From positions 62,001 through 126,000 of the forward strand of contig JAEXBS010000096.1 in NCBI GenBank assembly GCA_023393915.1: DNA of 64,000 bases. Direction: 5' to 3'. Position 1 is the first letter of the stretch, and each line of letters starts with the position of its first letter. The notes under the pieces were generated by a model. The model had not been told where the DNA came from, searched no databases, and was given only the letters and a program-made list of their open reading frames with translations. The translations under genes were made by a program, and so were the position numbers. This document shows, piece by piece, positions 42,078-50,722 of the stretch. Origin of the DNA: Bacteroidota bacterium (GTDB taxonomy: Bacteria > Bacteroidota > Bacteroidia > Flavobacteriales > Weeksellaceae).

Positions 42078-43319
42078 CTATCTAACTTTTAAGGTAATTA
42101 AACACACTATAGCAAGCATAACCCCAATAATGATCATGCGGTTTACAATTTTACTTTCATGATAGCCACTCTTTTGATAATGGTGGTGCAATGGCGACAT
42201 TTTAAATAGGCGGTTGTTTTGCGCGTACTCCAAACCAAACTTCTTTTTTCTGTATTTAAATACCGAAACTTGAAGGACTACCGAAAGGTTCTCTATAACA
42301 AAAATCCCACACAGTACCGGTATCAAAAGTTCTTTGCGGAGAATCACGGCAAGTACCGCAATAACACCTCCAAGCATAAGACTTCCGGTATCTCCCATAA
42401 AGACCTGAGCGGGGTAGGTATTGTACCAGAAAAAACCAATCACCGCACCCACCATGGCAACAGCGAAAATGGTTGTCTCACTCATATCAGGTAAGTACAT
42501 TATATTCAAATAATCAGCAAAAATCATATTTCCTGACAAGTAGGCAAAGAAAGCCAGCGTGAGTAATATGACCGCACTTGTACCGGCAGCAAGTCCATCT
42601 ATGCCGTCGGTTATATTTGCTCCGTTAGAAACTGCTGTAACAATGAAAATTACGATAGGAATAAACACAATCCAAGACCACTTTTCTGCGTCCTCTTGCT
42701 CCATCCAAAAAAGTATTCCCGTATAATCGAATTCATTATTTTTCACGAAGGGAACTGTCGACACCGTTGATTTTTCCGTTTCCATGAAATTTTGCTCAAC
42801 ATTATTTCTATTTAGAACTTGAGCATCGGCATACTTTCTTTTAACTGTTACGTCAGGGTGAAAGAACATTGTTACTCCAACGATAAGTCCCAGACCGACT
42901 TGACCGATAATTTTAAACTTTCCACTTAGGCCGTCTTTATTCTTTTTTACCTTTTTCAAATAATCATCAATAAAACCAATCGCTCCCATCCAAACCACTG
43001 CAATTAAGAGCAATAAAATATATACATTGAAAATTTCTGTAAATAAAAGGACTGGGATTATGGTTGCAATAATGATGATTAATCCCCCCATAGTAGGCGT
43101 CCCCTCTTTCTGCTTTTGCCCTTCAAGTCCTAAGTCGCGAACCAATTCTCCCATTTGTCTTCTACGTAAAAAATTAATTATTTTTTTACCAAAAACAAGG
43201 GCAATACCGAGGGACATCAAGACACTGATTGAAGCTCTAAAAGAGATATACCTCAATAGGTTAAGTCCTGGAATATGTATTCCGTTAGCTGTTAAATATT
43301 CGTATAGGTAGTACAACAT
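42078..43319 (-). CDS. mraY: Phospho-N-acetylmuramoyl-pentapeptide-transferase
   Basis: A 413-residue polytopic transferase that attaches phospho-MurNAc-pentapeptide to undecaprenyl phosphate, making lipid I. Motifs are KEGTPTMGGL (about residues 71-80), GFIDDYLKK with the catalytic Asp pair (about 114-122), NGANITDGIDGLAAG (about 236-250), FMGDTGSLMLGG (about 309-320) and SPLHHHYQ (about 374-381). It is about 50 residues longer than E. coli MraY because of an inserted hydrophilic segment at about residues 158-220, which I recall as usual for Bacteroidota. Confidence 0.96.
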   Translation of the reverse strand: MLYYLYEYLTANGIHIPGLNLLRYISFRASISVLMSLGIALVFGKKIINFLRRRQMGELVRDLGLEGQKQKEGTPTMGGLIIIIATIIPVLLFTEIFNVYILLLLIAVVWMGAIGFIDDYLKKVKKNKDGLSGKFKIIGQVGLGLIVGVTMFFHPDVTVKRKYADAQVLNRNNVEQNFMETEKSTVSTVPFVKNNEFDYTGILFWMEQEDAEKWSWIVFIPIVIFIVTAVSNGANITDGIDGLAAGTSAVILLTLAFFAYLSGNMIFADYLNIMYLPDMSETTIFAVAMVGAVIGFFWYNTYPAQVFMGDTGSLMLGGVIAVLAVILRKELLIPVLCGIFVIENLSVVLQVSVFKYRKKKFGLEYAQNNRLFKMSPLHHHYQKSGYHESKIVNRMIIIGVMLAIVCLITLKVR

Positions 43320-43326
43320 ATCCTCT

Positions 43327-44787
43327 TTATTTATCCATGAGGGTTACTAATTCAATGATGGTCTCTTTATCGTCAAAATGGTGTTTTACACCATTAACTT
43401 CTTGGTACGTTTCATGACCTTTGCCTGCAACCAGAACAATGTCACCTGGCTCGGCAAACTTGATAGCCATTTTGATTGCCTCCTTACGATCCGGTGTGAC
43501 CGTATACTTACTAAAATACTCAGGACTCACTCCCTCTTCAATATCTTTGATGATCGCCACGGGATCCTCCCTCCGAGGATTATCGGATGTAAGAATCGAC
43601 AGAGTTGATTTCTTTGTTGCGATGCTTCCCATTTCAGGGCGCTTGCTTTTGTCACGATCCCCGCCACATCCAAAGACAGTAAGGAGTCGTTCATTTTGTG
43701 TCCGAATTTCATTAATACTGTCTAAAACATTCGCAAGTGCATCTGGCGTATGGGCGTAATCTATTATAAAGAAAATTCCCATAGGAGACTTGTAAGTTTC
43801 AAAGCGCCCCTTTACTCGCGTTAGCAGTGAAATAGCTTTTAATACTTCCTCTGAATCTTTTCCGAGTTCCATAGCAATACTGTACACCAAAAGTAAATTC
43901 GATGCGTTAAATTTTCCAGTAAGCGTGGTCCATACCTCTTTTCCACAAAACTTCAAAAGCATTCCATTAAAGTCCGCTTCTAGTATTTTACCCGAATAAT
44001 CCGCTAAATTCTTTAGTCCATAGGTCACTTTCCTCGCAGAAGAATTTTGAACCATGATTTTACTATTCCGATCATCAGCATTGGATATTGCAATTGCCTT
44101 AGTTGAGAGTAAGTCAAAGAATAGTTTCTTTGCCTTGATGTACTCCTGAAACGTACCATGATAGTCTAAATGATCATGAGTGATGTTTGTAAAGCCAGCA
44201 ACCTTGAAGTTCAATCCTGCAATTCTTTTTTGAACCACCGCGTGAGAACTAACTTCCATAAAAGCATACTGGCATCCTAGAGTTACAGCTTCAGCTAATA
44301 TCTCGTTTATCTTAACGGGATCAGGTGTGGTATGGGTTGAAGGAATCACTTTGTCGAAAATCTTATTTTCGACGGTTGAAATTAAGGCACTAGGATGTCC
44401 CATTTTTGTAAAAACCTGGTAGAGAAGAGTAGCAACAGATGTTTTACCGTTTGTTCCAGTTATACCAATTAGGGTTAGCGTCTCAGAGGGATTACCAAAA
44501 AATGTAGAAGCGATCTCACCTAACGCTTTTGCTGAGTCTTGAACTACAATAAAGGTCACTTCTTCATTAACAATTGTTGGTAACTCTTCACAAACAATTG
44601 CAGTTGCTCCCTTATCAATACAGTCTTCGATAAACTTATGTCCATCAACCAGATGCCCTCGTTGTGCAATGTAAATCGAATCGGATTCAACTTTTCTGCT
44701 GTCGAAATCAACACGACCTATCTCATGCTCCAAGGAGCCTAAGATTTCTATTACGGAAAGATTCTCAACCAGCTTACTTAACTTCAT
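43327..44787 (-). CDS. murE: UDP-N-acetylmuramoyl-L-alanyl-D-glutamate--2,6-diaminopimelate ligase
   Basis: A 486-residue Mur ligase adding the third residue of the stem peptide. The ATP loop is GITGTNGKTSVATL (about residues 108-121). The substrate-selecting motif SDNPRREDP (about 409-417) is the DNPR form linked to meso-diaminopimelate rather than lysine, so the cell wall should be of the DAP type. GKGHETYQ near the C-terminus is the usual end motif. It is 15 bp from ftsI. Confidence 0.97.
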   Translation of the reverse strand: MKLSKLVENLSVIEILGSLEHEIGRVDFDSRKVESDSIYIAQRGHLVDGHKFIEDCIDKGATAIVCEELPTIVNEEVTFIVVQDSAKALGEIASTFFGNPSETLTLIGITGTNGKTSVATLLYQVFTKMGHPSALISTVENKIFDKVIPSTHTTPDPVKINEILAEAVTLGCQYAFMEVSSHAVVQKRIAGLNFKVAGFTNITHDHLDYHGTFQEYIKAKKLFFDLLSTKAIAISNADDRNSKIMVQNSSARKVTYGLKNLADYSGKILEADFNGMLLKFCGKEVWTTLTGKFNASNLLLVYSIAMELGKDSEEVLKAISLLTRVKGRFETYKSPMGIFFIIDYAHTPDALANVLDSINEIRTQNERLLTVFGCGGDRDKSKRPEMGSIATKKSTLSILTSDNPRREDPVAIIKDIEEGVSPEYFSKYTVTPDRKEAIKMAIKFAEPGDIVLVAGKGHETYQEVNGVKHHFDDKETIIELVTLMDK

Positions 44788-44802
44788 GCTTTTATCTACT
44801 TT

Positions 44803-46791
44803 CTAATTCTGCAATTGCAGGTATATTCTTTGGTTCTTATTAATTGTTTTTCCTTCTAAAGGAAATTGATCTTTTACTCTTCCTACCCCACTATACTCCA
44901 CTCGGTATCCTAGGTTCTCTAATTGAGCAATTACGTTCTTTCCAACTTGACCTAAAACATTAGGCATGCGCTGATCATCTATTTTTATCTTCGGATCAGG
45001 TCGGGTCAACTTATTCAAATTAACTTTCTTATCAACAAGAAGTTCTTTTTCTATATTCTGCGGAGTTTTCAAAAACGTTTTACCAGCGATCTCTTTAAAT
45101 ACAGGTGCAGCGACAGTACTACCATAATAGCTTTTCCCCGTATTTGGTTGATTCACCATAACAAAGCAGGTGTACTTCGGATTGTCTACCGGATAAAATC
45201 CTGCAAACGAAGCTTGGTATTTTGCAGGTCCACTTTTCCAATATTCAAACCGAGTTGTTCCGGTTTTACCTGCCATGGTGAGGTTAGGAGTAAAAATACT
45301 TCGTGCGGTTCCTTTCTCAACAGCTTTGGTTAGCGCCGAGGTCATCATGCGAATGGCTTTATCCGATGCCATCTTGTTTACCATTATTTCAGGCTCGCCG
45401 GTATATAATACTTTTCCGTCTTTCATGATTTTATCAATGAAAATAGGCTTAAGCATTTGACCTCCGTTAGCTATTCCATTATAAAAAGTGGTCAGTTGCA
45501 ATAAGTTTTGTCTAACTGCATACCCAAAGGAAATAGAAGCAAGCGCTCCAGCACTCCACCGTTCGCTATCCGGAGTTTGAATAAAAGGTTTTGTTATGCC
45601 TGGAAGTTCAATATCCATCTTGTCAAAGAGTTTCCATCTTCGTAAATGATTAAAAAAGACTTCGGGCTTATCAGCGTAATATTTAGTAATTAATTTTGCA
45701 CTACCTACATTACTTGACTTCGCAAGTACATCACTAATGTCATAAATACCTCCGCCGTGATCATCACTAACGGGTTGCTTTGCATACACCCAAGATCCAT
45801 TACCTACATCCACCTGAGTATCTTCCGTAATAAATCCGTCATCCATAGCCGCAAGAAGGGAAACCGTCTTAAACGTTGAACCAGGTTCCGTTGCATCTTT
45901 CAAAGCATAATTGTAGGCATCAACATAAACCCCAGGCTCCGTACGACGTAGATTTACCATTGCTCTGACCTTTCCAGTTTTCACTTCCATTACAATCACA
46001 CTTCCATGATCCGCATCGTACTCTATAAGCTGCTTTTCCAAAGCCGAATTCGCAATATCTTGAATCCTAAGATCTAAGGTTGTATATACATCTTTACCGT
46101 CAACGGGCTCTTGTATTTTCCAAAAATCAATGGGCTTCCACTGCGCGGAGTTAATTCTTTGCTCTAGTCTTTTTCCATCAGTACCTGTTAAATACTCTGA
46201 AAAAGCACCTTCAAGTCCACTTTGATACTTTCCATTATCCATACCAATAGTTCCAGCACCAATCTCAGTAGTTGCTAACTCTCGACGAAACTTACGCTCT
46301 ACAATAAAACCACCTCTGTTTTTTCCTTTATTGAAAAGTGGGAATTTTCGAATTCGATCGTACTCATCGAAATCCAGACCGCGGACTAGACTATAATACT
46401 GATTCCCTTTTTTTCTTTGGGCGTCAAAATTCTGCCGAAAATATTTACGAGGCTTATTAAACATGAGACTTAAAGAGTCCGTCAAGGGTCCAATGTTATT
46501 TTGATAGGTAGTATCGCGAACGACCTTAAAGTCCAAATAAATATCGTAACGCATCACTGTAGTCGCTAAAATAGATCCATCGGTCGCAAACAAATTACCT
46601 CTTGCTGCTTTTAGGGTTGCCTCACGATAATTATTTTTTATAGTAATGCTTGTATCTTCTTGATCAGCACTCTGTAAATACAATATCCGAACAATGAAAA
46701 CGCAAAAAAGCGCAGCAGCCACGAGAGCGAAAAGGTATCCGCACCCTAAGGTCTTTTTGCGTTTTTTGTCATAATCATTTCTTGGTTGCAT
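44803..46791 (-). CDS. ftsI: Penicillin-binding protein FtsI/PBP3-type transpeptidase with PASTA domain
   Basis: A 662-residue class B PBP that cross-links septal peptidoglycan. One N-terminal transmembrane helix (LFALVAAALFCVFIVRIL, about residues 20-37) is followed by a dimerisation/pedestal domain. The transpeptidase domain contains the SxxK serine in EPGSTFKT (about 300-307), SSN (about 358-360) and GKTGTT (about 504-509). A single C-terminal PASTA domain (MPNVLGQVGKNVIAQLENLG, about 607-626) ends the protein. Its start overlaps the ftsL-like gene by 17 bp. Confidence 0.96.
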   Translation of the reverse strand: MQPRNDYDKKRKKTLGCGYLFALVAAALFCVFIVRILYLQSADQEDTSITIKNNYREATLKAARGNLFATDGSILATTVMRYDIYLDFKVVRDTTYQNNIGPLTDSLSLMFNKPRKYFRQNFDAQRKKGNQYYSLVRGLDFDEYDRIRKFPLFNKGKNRGGFIVERKFRRELATTEIGAGTIGMDNGKYQSGLEGAFSEYLTGTDGKRLEQRINSAQWKPIDFWKIQEPVDGKDVYTTLDLRIQDIANSALEKQLIEYDADHGSVIVMEVKTGKVRAMVNLRRTEPGVYVDAYNYALKDATEPGSTFKTVSLLAAMDDGFITEDTQVDVGNGSWVYAKQPVSDDHGGGIYDISDVLAKSSNVGSAKLITKYYADKPEVFFNHLRRWKLFDKMDIELPGITKPFIQTPDSERWSAGALASISFGYAVRQNLLQLTTFYNGIANGGQMLKPIFIDKIMKDGKVLYTGEPEIMVNKMASDKAIRMMTSALTKAVEKGTARSIFTPNLTMAGKTGTTRFEYWKSGPAKYQASFAGFYPVDNPKYTCFVMVNQPNTGKSYYGSTVAAPVFKEIAGKTFLKTPQNIEKELLVDKKVNLNKLTRPDPKIKIDDQRMPNVLGQVGKNVIAQLENLGYRVEYSGVGRVKDQFPLEGKTINKNQRIYLQLQN

Positions 46792-47140
46792 CTTTCTCTT
46801 CTAATTTAATTAGTAGTTTGTGAGGGTGACTCTCTAGAGTCATTAAAGAATCCGATATCATTTCTTTTCCCAGTTCGGACTCCATCTTAACTTTTATTAA
46901 CCGGCTTTGTGCATAAGCATTTCTTGATTTATACTCTTCACTAGCTTCTTTCAATTCATTTACCTGCTCGATTTTCTGATTGACCAAGTGGTTGGAATAA
47001 ATCATGATCATCATCAGTGAAAAAAGAAGCAAGAAGTATTTATAGTGGACACCGATTTCATCACGATTCAAAAAGTTCCCTTTTATGATATCAATAAAAG
47101 TGAGCTTCTTATTAGGTTGATGTGTTTTCCTTTTCGCCAT
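46775..47140 (-). CDS. ftsL: FtsL-like cell division protein
   Basis: A 121-residue single-pass membrane protein with a basic cytoplasmic N-terminus, one transmembrane helix (YFLLLFSLMMIMIYSNHL, about residues 35-52) and a periplasmic coiled-coil segment (EQVNELKEASEEYKSRNAYA). Sequence identity to known FtsL is low, as always in this family. The topology and position between rsmH and ftsI, with a 17-bp overlap with ftsI, make the call. It should bind the FtsQ-FtsW-FtsI core. Confidence 0.85.
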   Translation of the reverse strand: MAKRKTHQPNKKLTFIDIIKGNFLNRDEIGVHYKYFLLLFSLMMIMIYSNHLVNQKIEQVNELKEASEEYKSRNAYAQSRLIKVKMESELGKEMISDSLMTLESHPHKLLIKLEEKDATKK

Positions 47141-47146
47141 ATGTCC

Positions 47147-48049
47147 CTACAATTTTATCCCAGTTCTCAATTTTGCACTTCGAGCTCTTGAATTATCTTC
47201 TATCTCATCCTTTTCAGGAATGATTGCCTTGGAGTGCAGTAGTTCAAAGGCTTTATCGTAGTTTCCATAAATATCACGTTTAGGCTCTCCTTCAAACATT
47301 CCATTTTTTAAAAACCTCTTAACTAACCTATCCTCCAAAGAGTGGTATGAGATGACTACCAAACGACCTCCCGGCTTTAATAATCTGTAGGCCTGCTGGA
47401 GCATCTCTTTCAACGCGTCTAACTCCGCATTCACTTCTATTCTAATAGCTTGGAACACCTGTGCGAAAAACTTATTTTGTTTATGTGGAGGAATAAAAGA
47501 AAAGAGACTTTTCAGATCCTCTGTCGTTTCAATTGACCTAGTTTTTCTCTCATGCACTATAGCTCTCGCAAGCTTTCTCGCTTCACGCAGCTCACCGTAG
47601 TAATAAAAAATATCAGCAAGCGCTTCCTCATCGTACTGCTCAATTACCTTCTTCGCATCCAAACTTTGCAGTACATTCATTCGCATATCTAAAGGCCCAT
47701 CTGTACGGGTCGAAAAGCCTCGTTCTGCTTGATCAAACTGATGAGAGGATACTCCTAAATCCGCTAAAATTCCATGAACTTGATCAACACCGTACATTAG
47801 AAGAGCGTTTTCTAAATAGCGAAAATTTTGATTCACCAGAGTGAAGCGTGGATCTTCAATTCGGTTGGCGAGCGCATCAAGATCCTGATCAAAACTATAG
47901 AGTCTTGCACTTTCATTTAGATTATCGAGGATTTCTTTCGAATGTCCACCACCTCCAAACGTACAGTCAACATAGATCCCTTCAGGATTCGTGATTAACT
48001 CCTGAACACTTTGTTTTAAAAGGACTGGACTGTGGTAAGTATTTTTCAT
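47147..48049 (-). CDS. rsmH: 16S rRNA (cytosine(1402)-N(4))-methyltransferase
   Basis: A 300-residue SAM-dependent enzyme that N4-methylates C1402 in the decoding centre of 16S rRNA. The SAM loop is DCTFGGGGHSKEIL (about residues 29-42), the second block GILADLGVSSHQFD (about 95-108) and ERGFSTRTDGPLDMRM (about 110-125) are hallmarks, and RLVVISYHSLEDRLVK (about 223-238) closes the active site. It is the second dcw gene, 33 bp from mraZ and 6 bp from ftsL. Confidence 0.97.
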   Translation of the reverse strand: MKNTYHSPVLLKQSVQELITNPEGIYVDCTFGGGGHSKEILDNLNESARLYSFDQDLDALANRIEDPRFTLVNQNFRYLENALLMYGVDQVHGILADLGVSSHQFDQAERGFSTRTDGPLDMRMNVLQSLDAKKVIEQYDEEALADIFYYYGELREARKLARAIVHERKTRSIETTEDLKSLFSFIPPHKQNKFFAQVFQAIRIEVNAELDALKEMLQQAYRLLKPGGRLVVISYHSLEDRLVKRFLKNGMFEGEPKRDIYGNYDKAFELLHSKAIIPEKDEIEDNSRARSAKLRTGIKL

Positions 48050-48082
48050 CGTGTGTGAACTCTTGGAGTTTCCGTGTTCTTA

Positions 48083-48550
48083 TTATTCCTTAGGCGCTAA
48101 GTTTGAAGCCCCCATTACCTCTTCTGCAAGTTTAGCGAAATCCTCTTCTGTAGTAGAAATCACTTCCTCGTATAAATCTTTATCCCAGATTTCAAATAGC
48201 TCACCCGCACTGGTAACAACTACTTCCTTTGTTAACTTGGCAAATAGGGTTAGGTCTTTGGAAATCTGTATCCTACCTGCGCTATCCAGAGACAACGTTT
48301 TTACACCTGCAGTAAACATCCTTATGAAATCCGCGTTCTTCTTAACGAAACGATTCAGACCGTTAATTTGCTGCATAAGCTCTTCCCAATGTTTCATTGG
48401 ATAAACTTCTAGGCAGGATTGAAACACCGAACGCTTAACCACAAAGAGCTCCTCTCCAAATCCTTCCATCTGTTTTACAAGAGATGAAGGCACTTTGAGG
48501 CGACCCTTGTCGTCTATTTTGCATTCGTATGTCCCAATAAAATTCTTCAT
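48083..48550 (-). CDS. mraZ: Transcriptional regulator MraZ
   Basis: A 155-residue protein with two AbrB/SpoVT-like repeats: GTYECKIDDKGRLKVPSSL (about residues 5-23) and TLSLDSAGRIQISKDL (about 80-96). MraZ binds TGGGA-type repeats in front of its own operon. Such boxes are present here at 48574-48598. The ATG at 48550 is chosen because the -7 element is only 6 nt upstream of it, and the longer frame would begin upstream of the promoter. It is the first gene of the dcw operon. Confidence 0.96.
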   Translation of the reverse strand: MKNFIGTYECKIDDKGRLKVPSSLVKQMEGFGEELFVVKRSVFQSCLEVYPMKHWEELMQQINGLNRFVKKNADFIRMFTAGVKTLSLDSAGRIQISKDLTLFAKLTKEVVVTSAGELFEIWDKDLYEEVISTTEEDFAKLAEEVMGASNLAPKE

Positions 48551-48556
48551 TTGGGA

Positions 48557-48564
48557 CAAATTTA
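48557..48564 (-). promoter_or_regulatory. -7 promoter element of mraZ / dcw operon
   Basis: TAAATTTG on the minus strand matches TAnnTTTG. It ends 6 nt before the ATG, so the mRNA should begin at or within a few bases of the start codon. Confidence 0.65.
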
Positions 48565-48573
48565 TATAAATAA

Positions 48574-48598
48574 TTCCAAAAGCTCCCACTTTTTCCCA
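48574..48598 (-). promoter_or_regulatory. MraZ operator: three TGGGA-type boxes at 10-bp intervals
   Basis: On the minus strand TGGGA (48598-48594), AAAAG spacer, TGGGA (48588-48584), GCTTT spacer and the imperfect TGGAA (48578-48574). The 5-bp box plus 5-bp spacer layout is that reported for MraZ operators. The boxes lie just upstream of the -7 element, where bound MraZ would block RNA polymerase. Confidence 0.75.
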
Positions 48599-48775
48599 CT
48601 TTTTGACTTAATGTGAATAACTTTTCGAACGGAAGGTAAGCGATTGATTTAAAATAGCTTATATAAAACCATTCAACCTCCTTAAAAGATTTAGGAAGTA
48701 GAGGCAACTCATTTCTCTAAATTTTCTTATTTTTAATCATTAGGAGATTTTCTCTCCTATGTTTTTCGAAATTTG

Positions 48776-48783
48776 TATTTTTG
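48776..48783 (+). promoter_or_regulatory. -7 promoter element of the alpha/beta hydrolase gene
   Basis: TATTTTTG matches TAnnTTTG, 20 nt before the ATG at 48804 and after an earlier in-frame ATG at 48759, which is therefore rejected as start. Confidence 0.6.
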
Positions 48784-48803
48784 CCTTTGCTATAGAGCGC
48801 TAT

Positions 48804-49568
48804 ATGTTATTTAAAACCAAAAAAGAAAAAAAATTTAGCTACATTCAGGAAGGCGAAGGCCAGCCTATTGTACTATTACAGGGTCTAATGGGAGGTCTGA
48901 GTAATTTCACGAGCTTGATTAATTACTTTTCCTCGCGAGGTTACCGAGTGTATTTTCCTGAACTACCTATCTACGATTTACCTGTCTTAAATACCAACCT
49001 AACCAATATTGCAAAATATGTGGCTAAGTTCATAGAAGAAGAAGTGGGTGAGCCTGCTACCGTCGTTGGAAATTCTATGGGAGGACATATTGGACTTATC
49101 TTAACTTTGTCAAGACCTGATTTAGTAAAGCATTTAGTACTTACAGGAAGTTCTGGTCTTTATGAACGATCTTTCGGTGACAGTTTCCCCAGAAAAAGTG
49201 ACCGCAATTATATAAAAAAGAAGGCCCAAGAAGTTTTTTATGATCCTGAGGTTGCAACCGAAGAATTGGTTGATGAGGTGTTTTCTATTGTTAATGATCG
49301 AGGTAAAGGAATTAAAACGGTAATACTAGCACGAAGTGCGATCAAACATAACATGGAGCCTGAACTTCACAAAATCAGTGTTCCTACATTAATCATTTGG
49401 GGAAAGCAAGACAATGTCACCCCGCCTGAAGTAGCAGTAGAGATGGATCGACTTATTCCTGATTCAGAATTACATTGGATGGATCAGTGCGGACACGCCG
49501 CAATGATGGAAAAACCCGATGAGTTTAACAAGATTCTTCATGAATGGCTAACCAAAAGAGAAAAATAG
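48804..49568 (+). CDS. Alpha/beta hydrolase
   Basis: A 254-residue alpha/beta-hydrolase-fold protein. The oxyanion region is VLLQGLMGGLSNF (about residues 22-34), the nucleophile elbow VVGNSMGGHIGL (about 90-101, Ser94), the acid Asp is in IWGKQDNVTPPE (about 206-217) and the His in DQCGHAAMMEKPDEF (about 232-246). The catalytic triad is complete. There is no export signal from the chosen start. The substrate is unknown; it is of the non-specific esterase/lipase-like type. It is followed by a terminator and then engB. Confidence 0.88.
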   Translation: MLFKTKKEKKFSYIQEGEGQPIVLLQGLMGGLSNFTSLINYFSSRGYRVYFPELPIYDLPVLNTNLTNIAKYVAKFIEEEVGEPATVVGNSMGGHIGLILTLSRPDLVKHLVLTGSSGLYERSFGDSFPRKSDRNYIKKKAQEVFYDPEVATEELVDEVFSIVNDRGKGIKTVILARSAIKHNMEPELHKISVPTLIIWGKQDNVTPPEVAVEMDRLIPDSELHWMDQCGHAAMMEKPDEFNKILHEWLTKREK

Positions 49569-49579
49569 TAATTGAATAG

Positions 49580-49606
49580 AAAGGAAGTATTTGCTTCCTT
49601 TTTTTA
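49580..49606 (+). terminator. Terminator of the alpha/beta hydrolase gene
   Basis: An 8-bp stem AAAGGAAG / CTTCCTTT with a 6-nt loop running into TTTTT. Confidence 0.82.
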
Positions 49607-49650
49607 TAATGCTTAGGAAAGAAATACCTCTTGCAAAATTGAGTAGAAAA

Positions 49651-50277
49651 ATGGTAATAAAAAGTGCAGAATTCATCAAAAGCTCAGCGCGCTGGCAAGA
49701 TACTCCGAAAGCAGATCGTGCCGAATACGCCTTTATCGGAAGATCTAATGTAGGTAAGTCCTCACTTATCAATGCACTACTGAGTCGCAAAGACCTTGCA
49801 AAAACCTCACAAACTCCTGGAAAAACGCAACTTATTAATCACTTTCTAGTGAATGAAGAATGGTATTTAACCGACCTTCCAGGATATGGCTACGCAAAAG
49901 TAAGCAAGGTTCATCGAAAGGATTTTGAAAAACTTATTACCAATTACATTCTGAACAAAACCAATTTGGTCACCTTATTTGTATTGGTAGACTCTAGGCA
50001 CTCTGCACAGAAAATTGATATTGAATTTATGCAATGGCTGGGAGAAAGCAGCATTCCTTTTTCATTGGTTTTTACGAAAGCCGATAAGCTAGGTAAAAAC
50101 GCCCTAGAAAAGAATATTACGACCTACCTCGATTCCCTTCTGGAGTATTGGGAAGAATTACCACCCTATTTCGTTACTTCAGCTTCTGCCAAAAGTGGAA
50201 CTGAGGACCTACTCGACTACATTGAGGCAACAAATGACGAATTAAAAAGAAACAAAGTACGTTTTGATGGGGAATAG
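49651..50277 (+). CDS. engB: Ribosome biogenesis GTP-binding protein EngB (YsxC/YihA)
   Basis: A 208-residue TRAFAC GTPase needed for 50S subunit assembly. G1 is GRSNVGKSSLINAL (about residues 30-43), G2 lies at TPGKTQ (about 57-62), G3 is DLPGYGYAK (about 76-84), G4 is TKADKLGK (about 143-150) and G5 near TSASAKSG. The start MVIKSAEF at 49651 matches the family. Earlier in-frame starts lie in or directly after the preceding terminator. Its end overlaps the acetyltransferase gene by 14 bp. Confidence 0.95.
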   Translation: MVIKSAEFIKSSARWQDTPKADRAEYAFIGRSNVGKSSLINALLSRKDLAKTSQTPGKTQLINHFLVNEEWYLTDLPGYGYAKVSKVHRKDFEKLITNYILNKTNLVTLFVLVDSRHSAQKIDIEFMQWLGESSIPFSLVFTKADKLGKNALEKNITTYLDSLLEYWEELPPYFVTSASAKSGTEDLLDYIEATNDELKRNKVRFDGE

Positions 50278-50719
50278 AGAGTGGAACAGTAAAAAATTCA
50301 GTGAACTTACTACATCTGAATTATATTCCATATTAAAAGTTAGAACCGAAGTATTTGTTGTAGAACAAAACTGCTCTTACTTAGATCCCGATGGAAAAGA
50401 TCCCGAGGCTTTACATCTTTGGACACAAACCAATGGTGAAATTCAGGCTTATTGTCGCATCTTTGCTCCAGGCATCCAATACAAAGAAGCTTCTATAGGT
50501 CGTGTTCTTACTTCGGCAAATGCGAGAGGCAAAGGGCTAGGAAGAAAGCTTTTGAAAGAATCCATTGAAATTATAGAAAGCAATTTCAATTTTTCATCCA
50601 TACGCATCTCTGCACAAGATTATCTACTGGATTTCTATCAAGATTTTGGATTTGTCACTACCGGGAATTCTTACCTTGAGGACGGAATTCCACATTCAGA
50701 AATGCTCCGCAAAAAATAA
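50264..50719 (+). CDS. GNAT family N-acetyltransferase, ElaA type
   Basis: A 151-residue GNAT protein. The ElaA signature VRTEVFVVEQNCSYLDPDGKD (given as VRTEVFVVEQNC, about residues 25-36, then DPDGKD) comes first, followed by the acetyl-CoA motif GRVLTSANARGKGLGRKLLK (about 84-103). The acceptor molecule is unknown. It overlaps engB by 14 bp and precedes a membrane protease-like gene by 3 bp, so the three form one operon. Confidence 0.92.
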   Translation: MMGNREWNSKKFSELTTSELYSILKVRTEVFVVEQNCSYLDPDGKDPEALHLWTQTNGEIQAYCRIFAPGIQYKEASIGRVLTSANARGKGLGRKLLKESIEIIESNFNFSSIRISAQDYLLDFYQDFGFVTTGNSYLEDGIPHSEMLRKK

Positions 50720-50722
50720 ATT

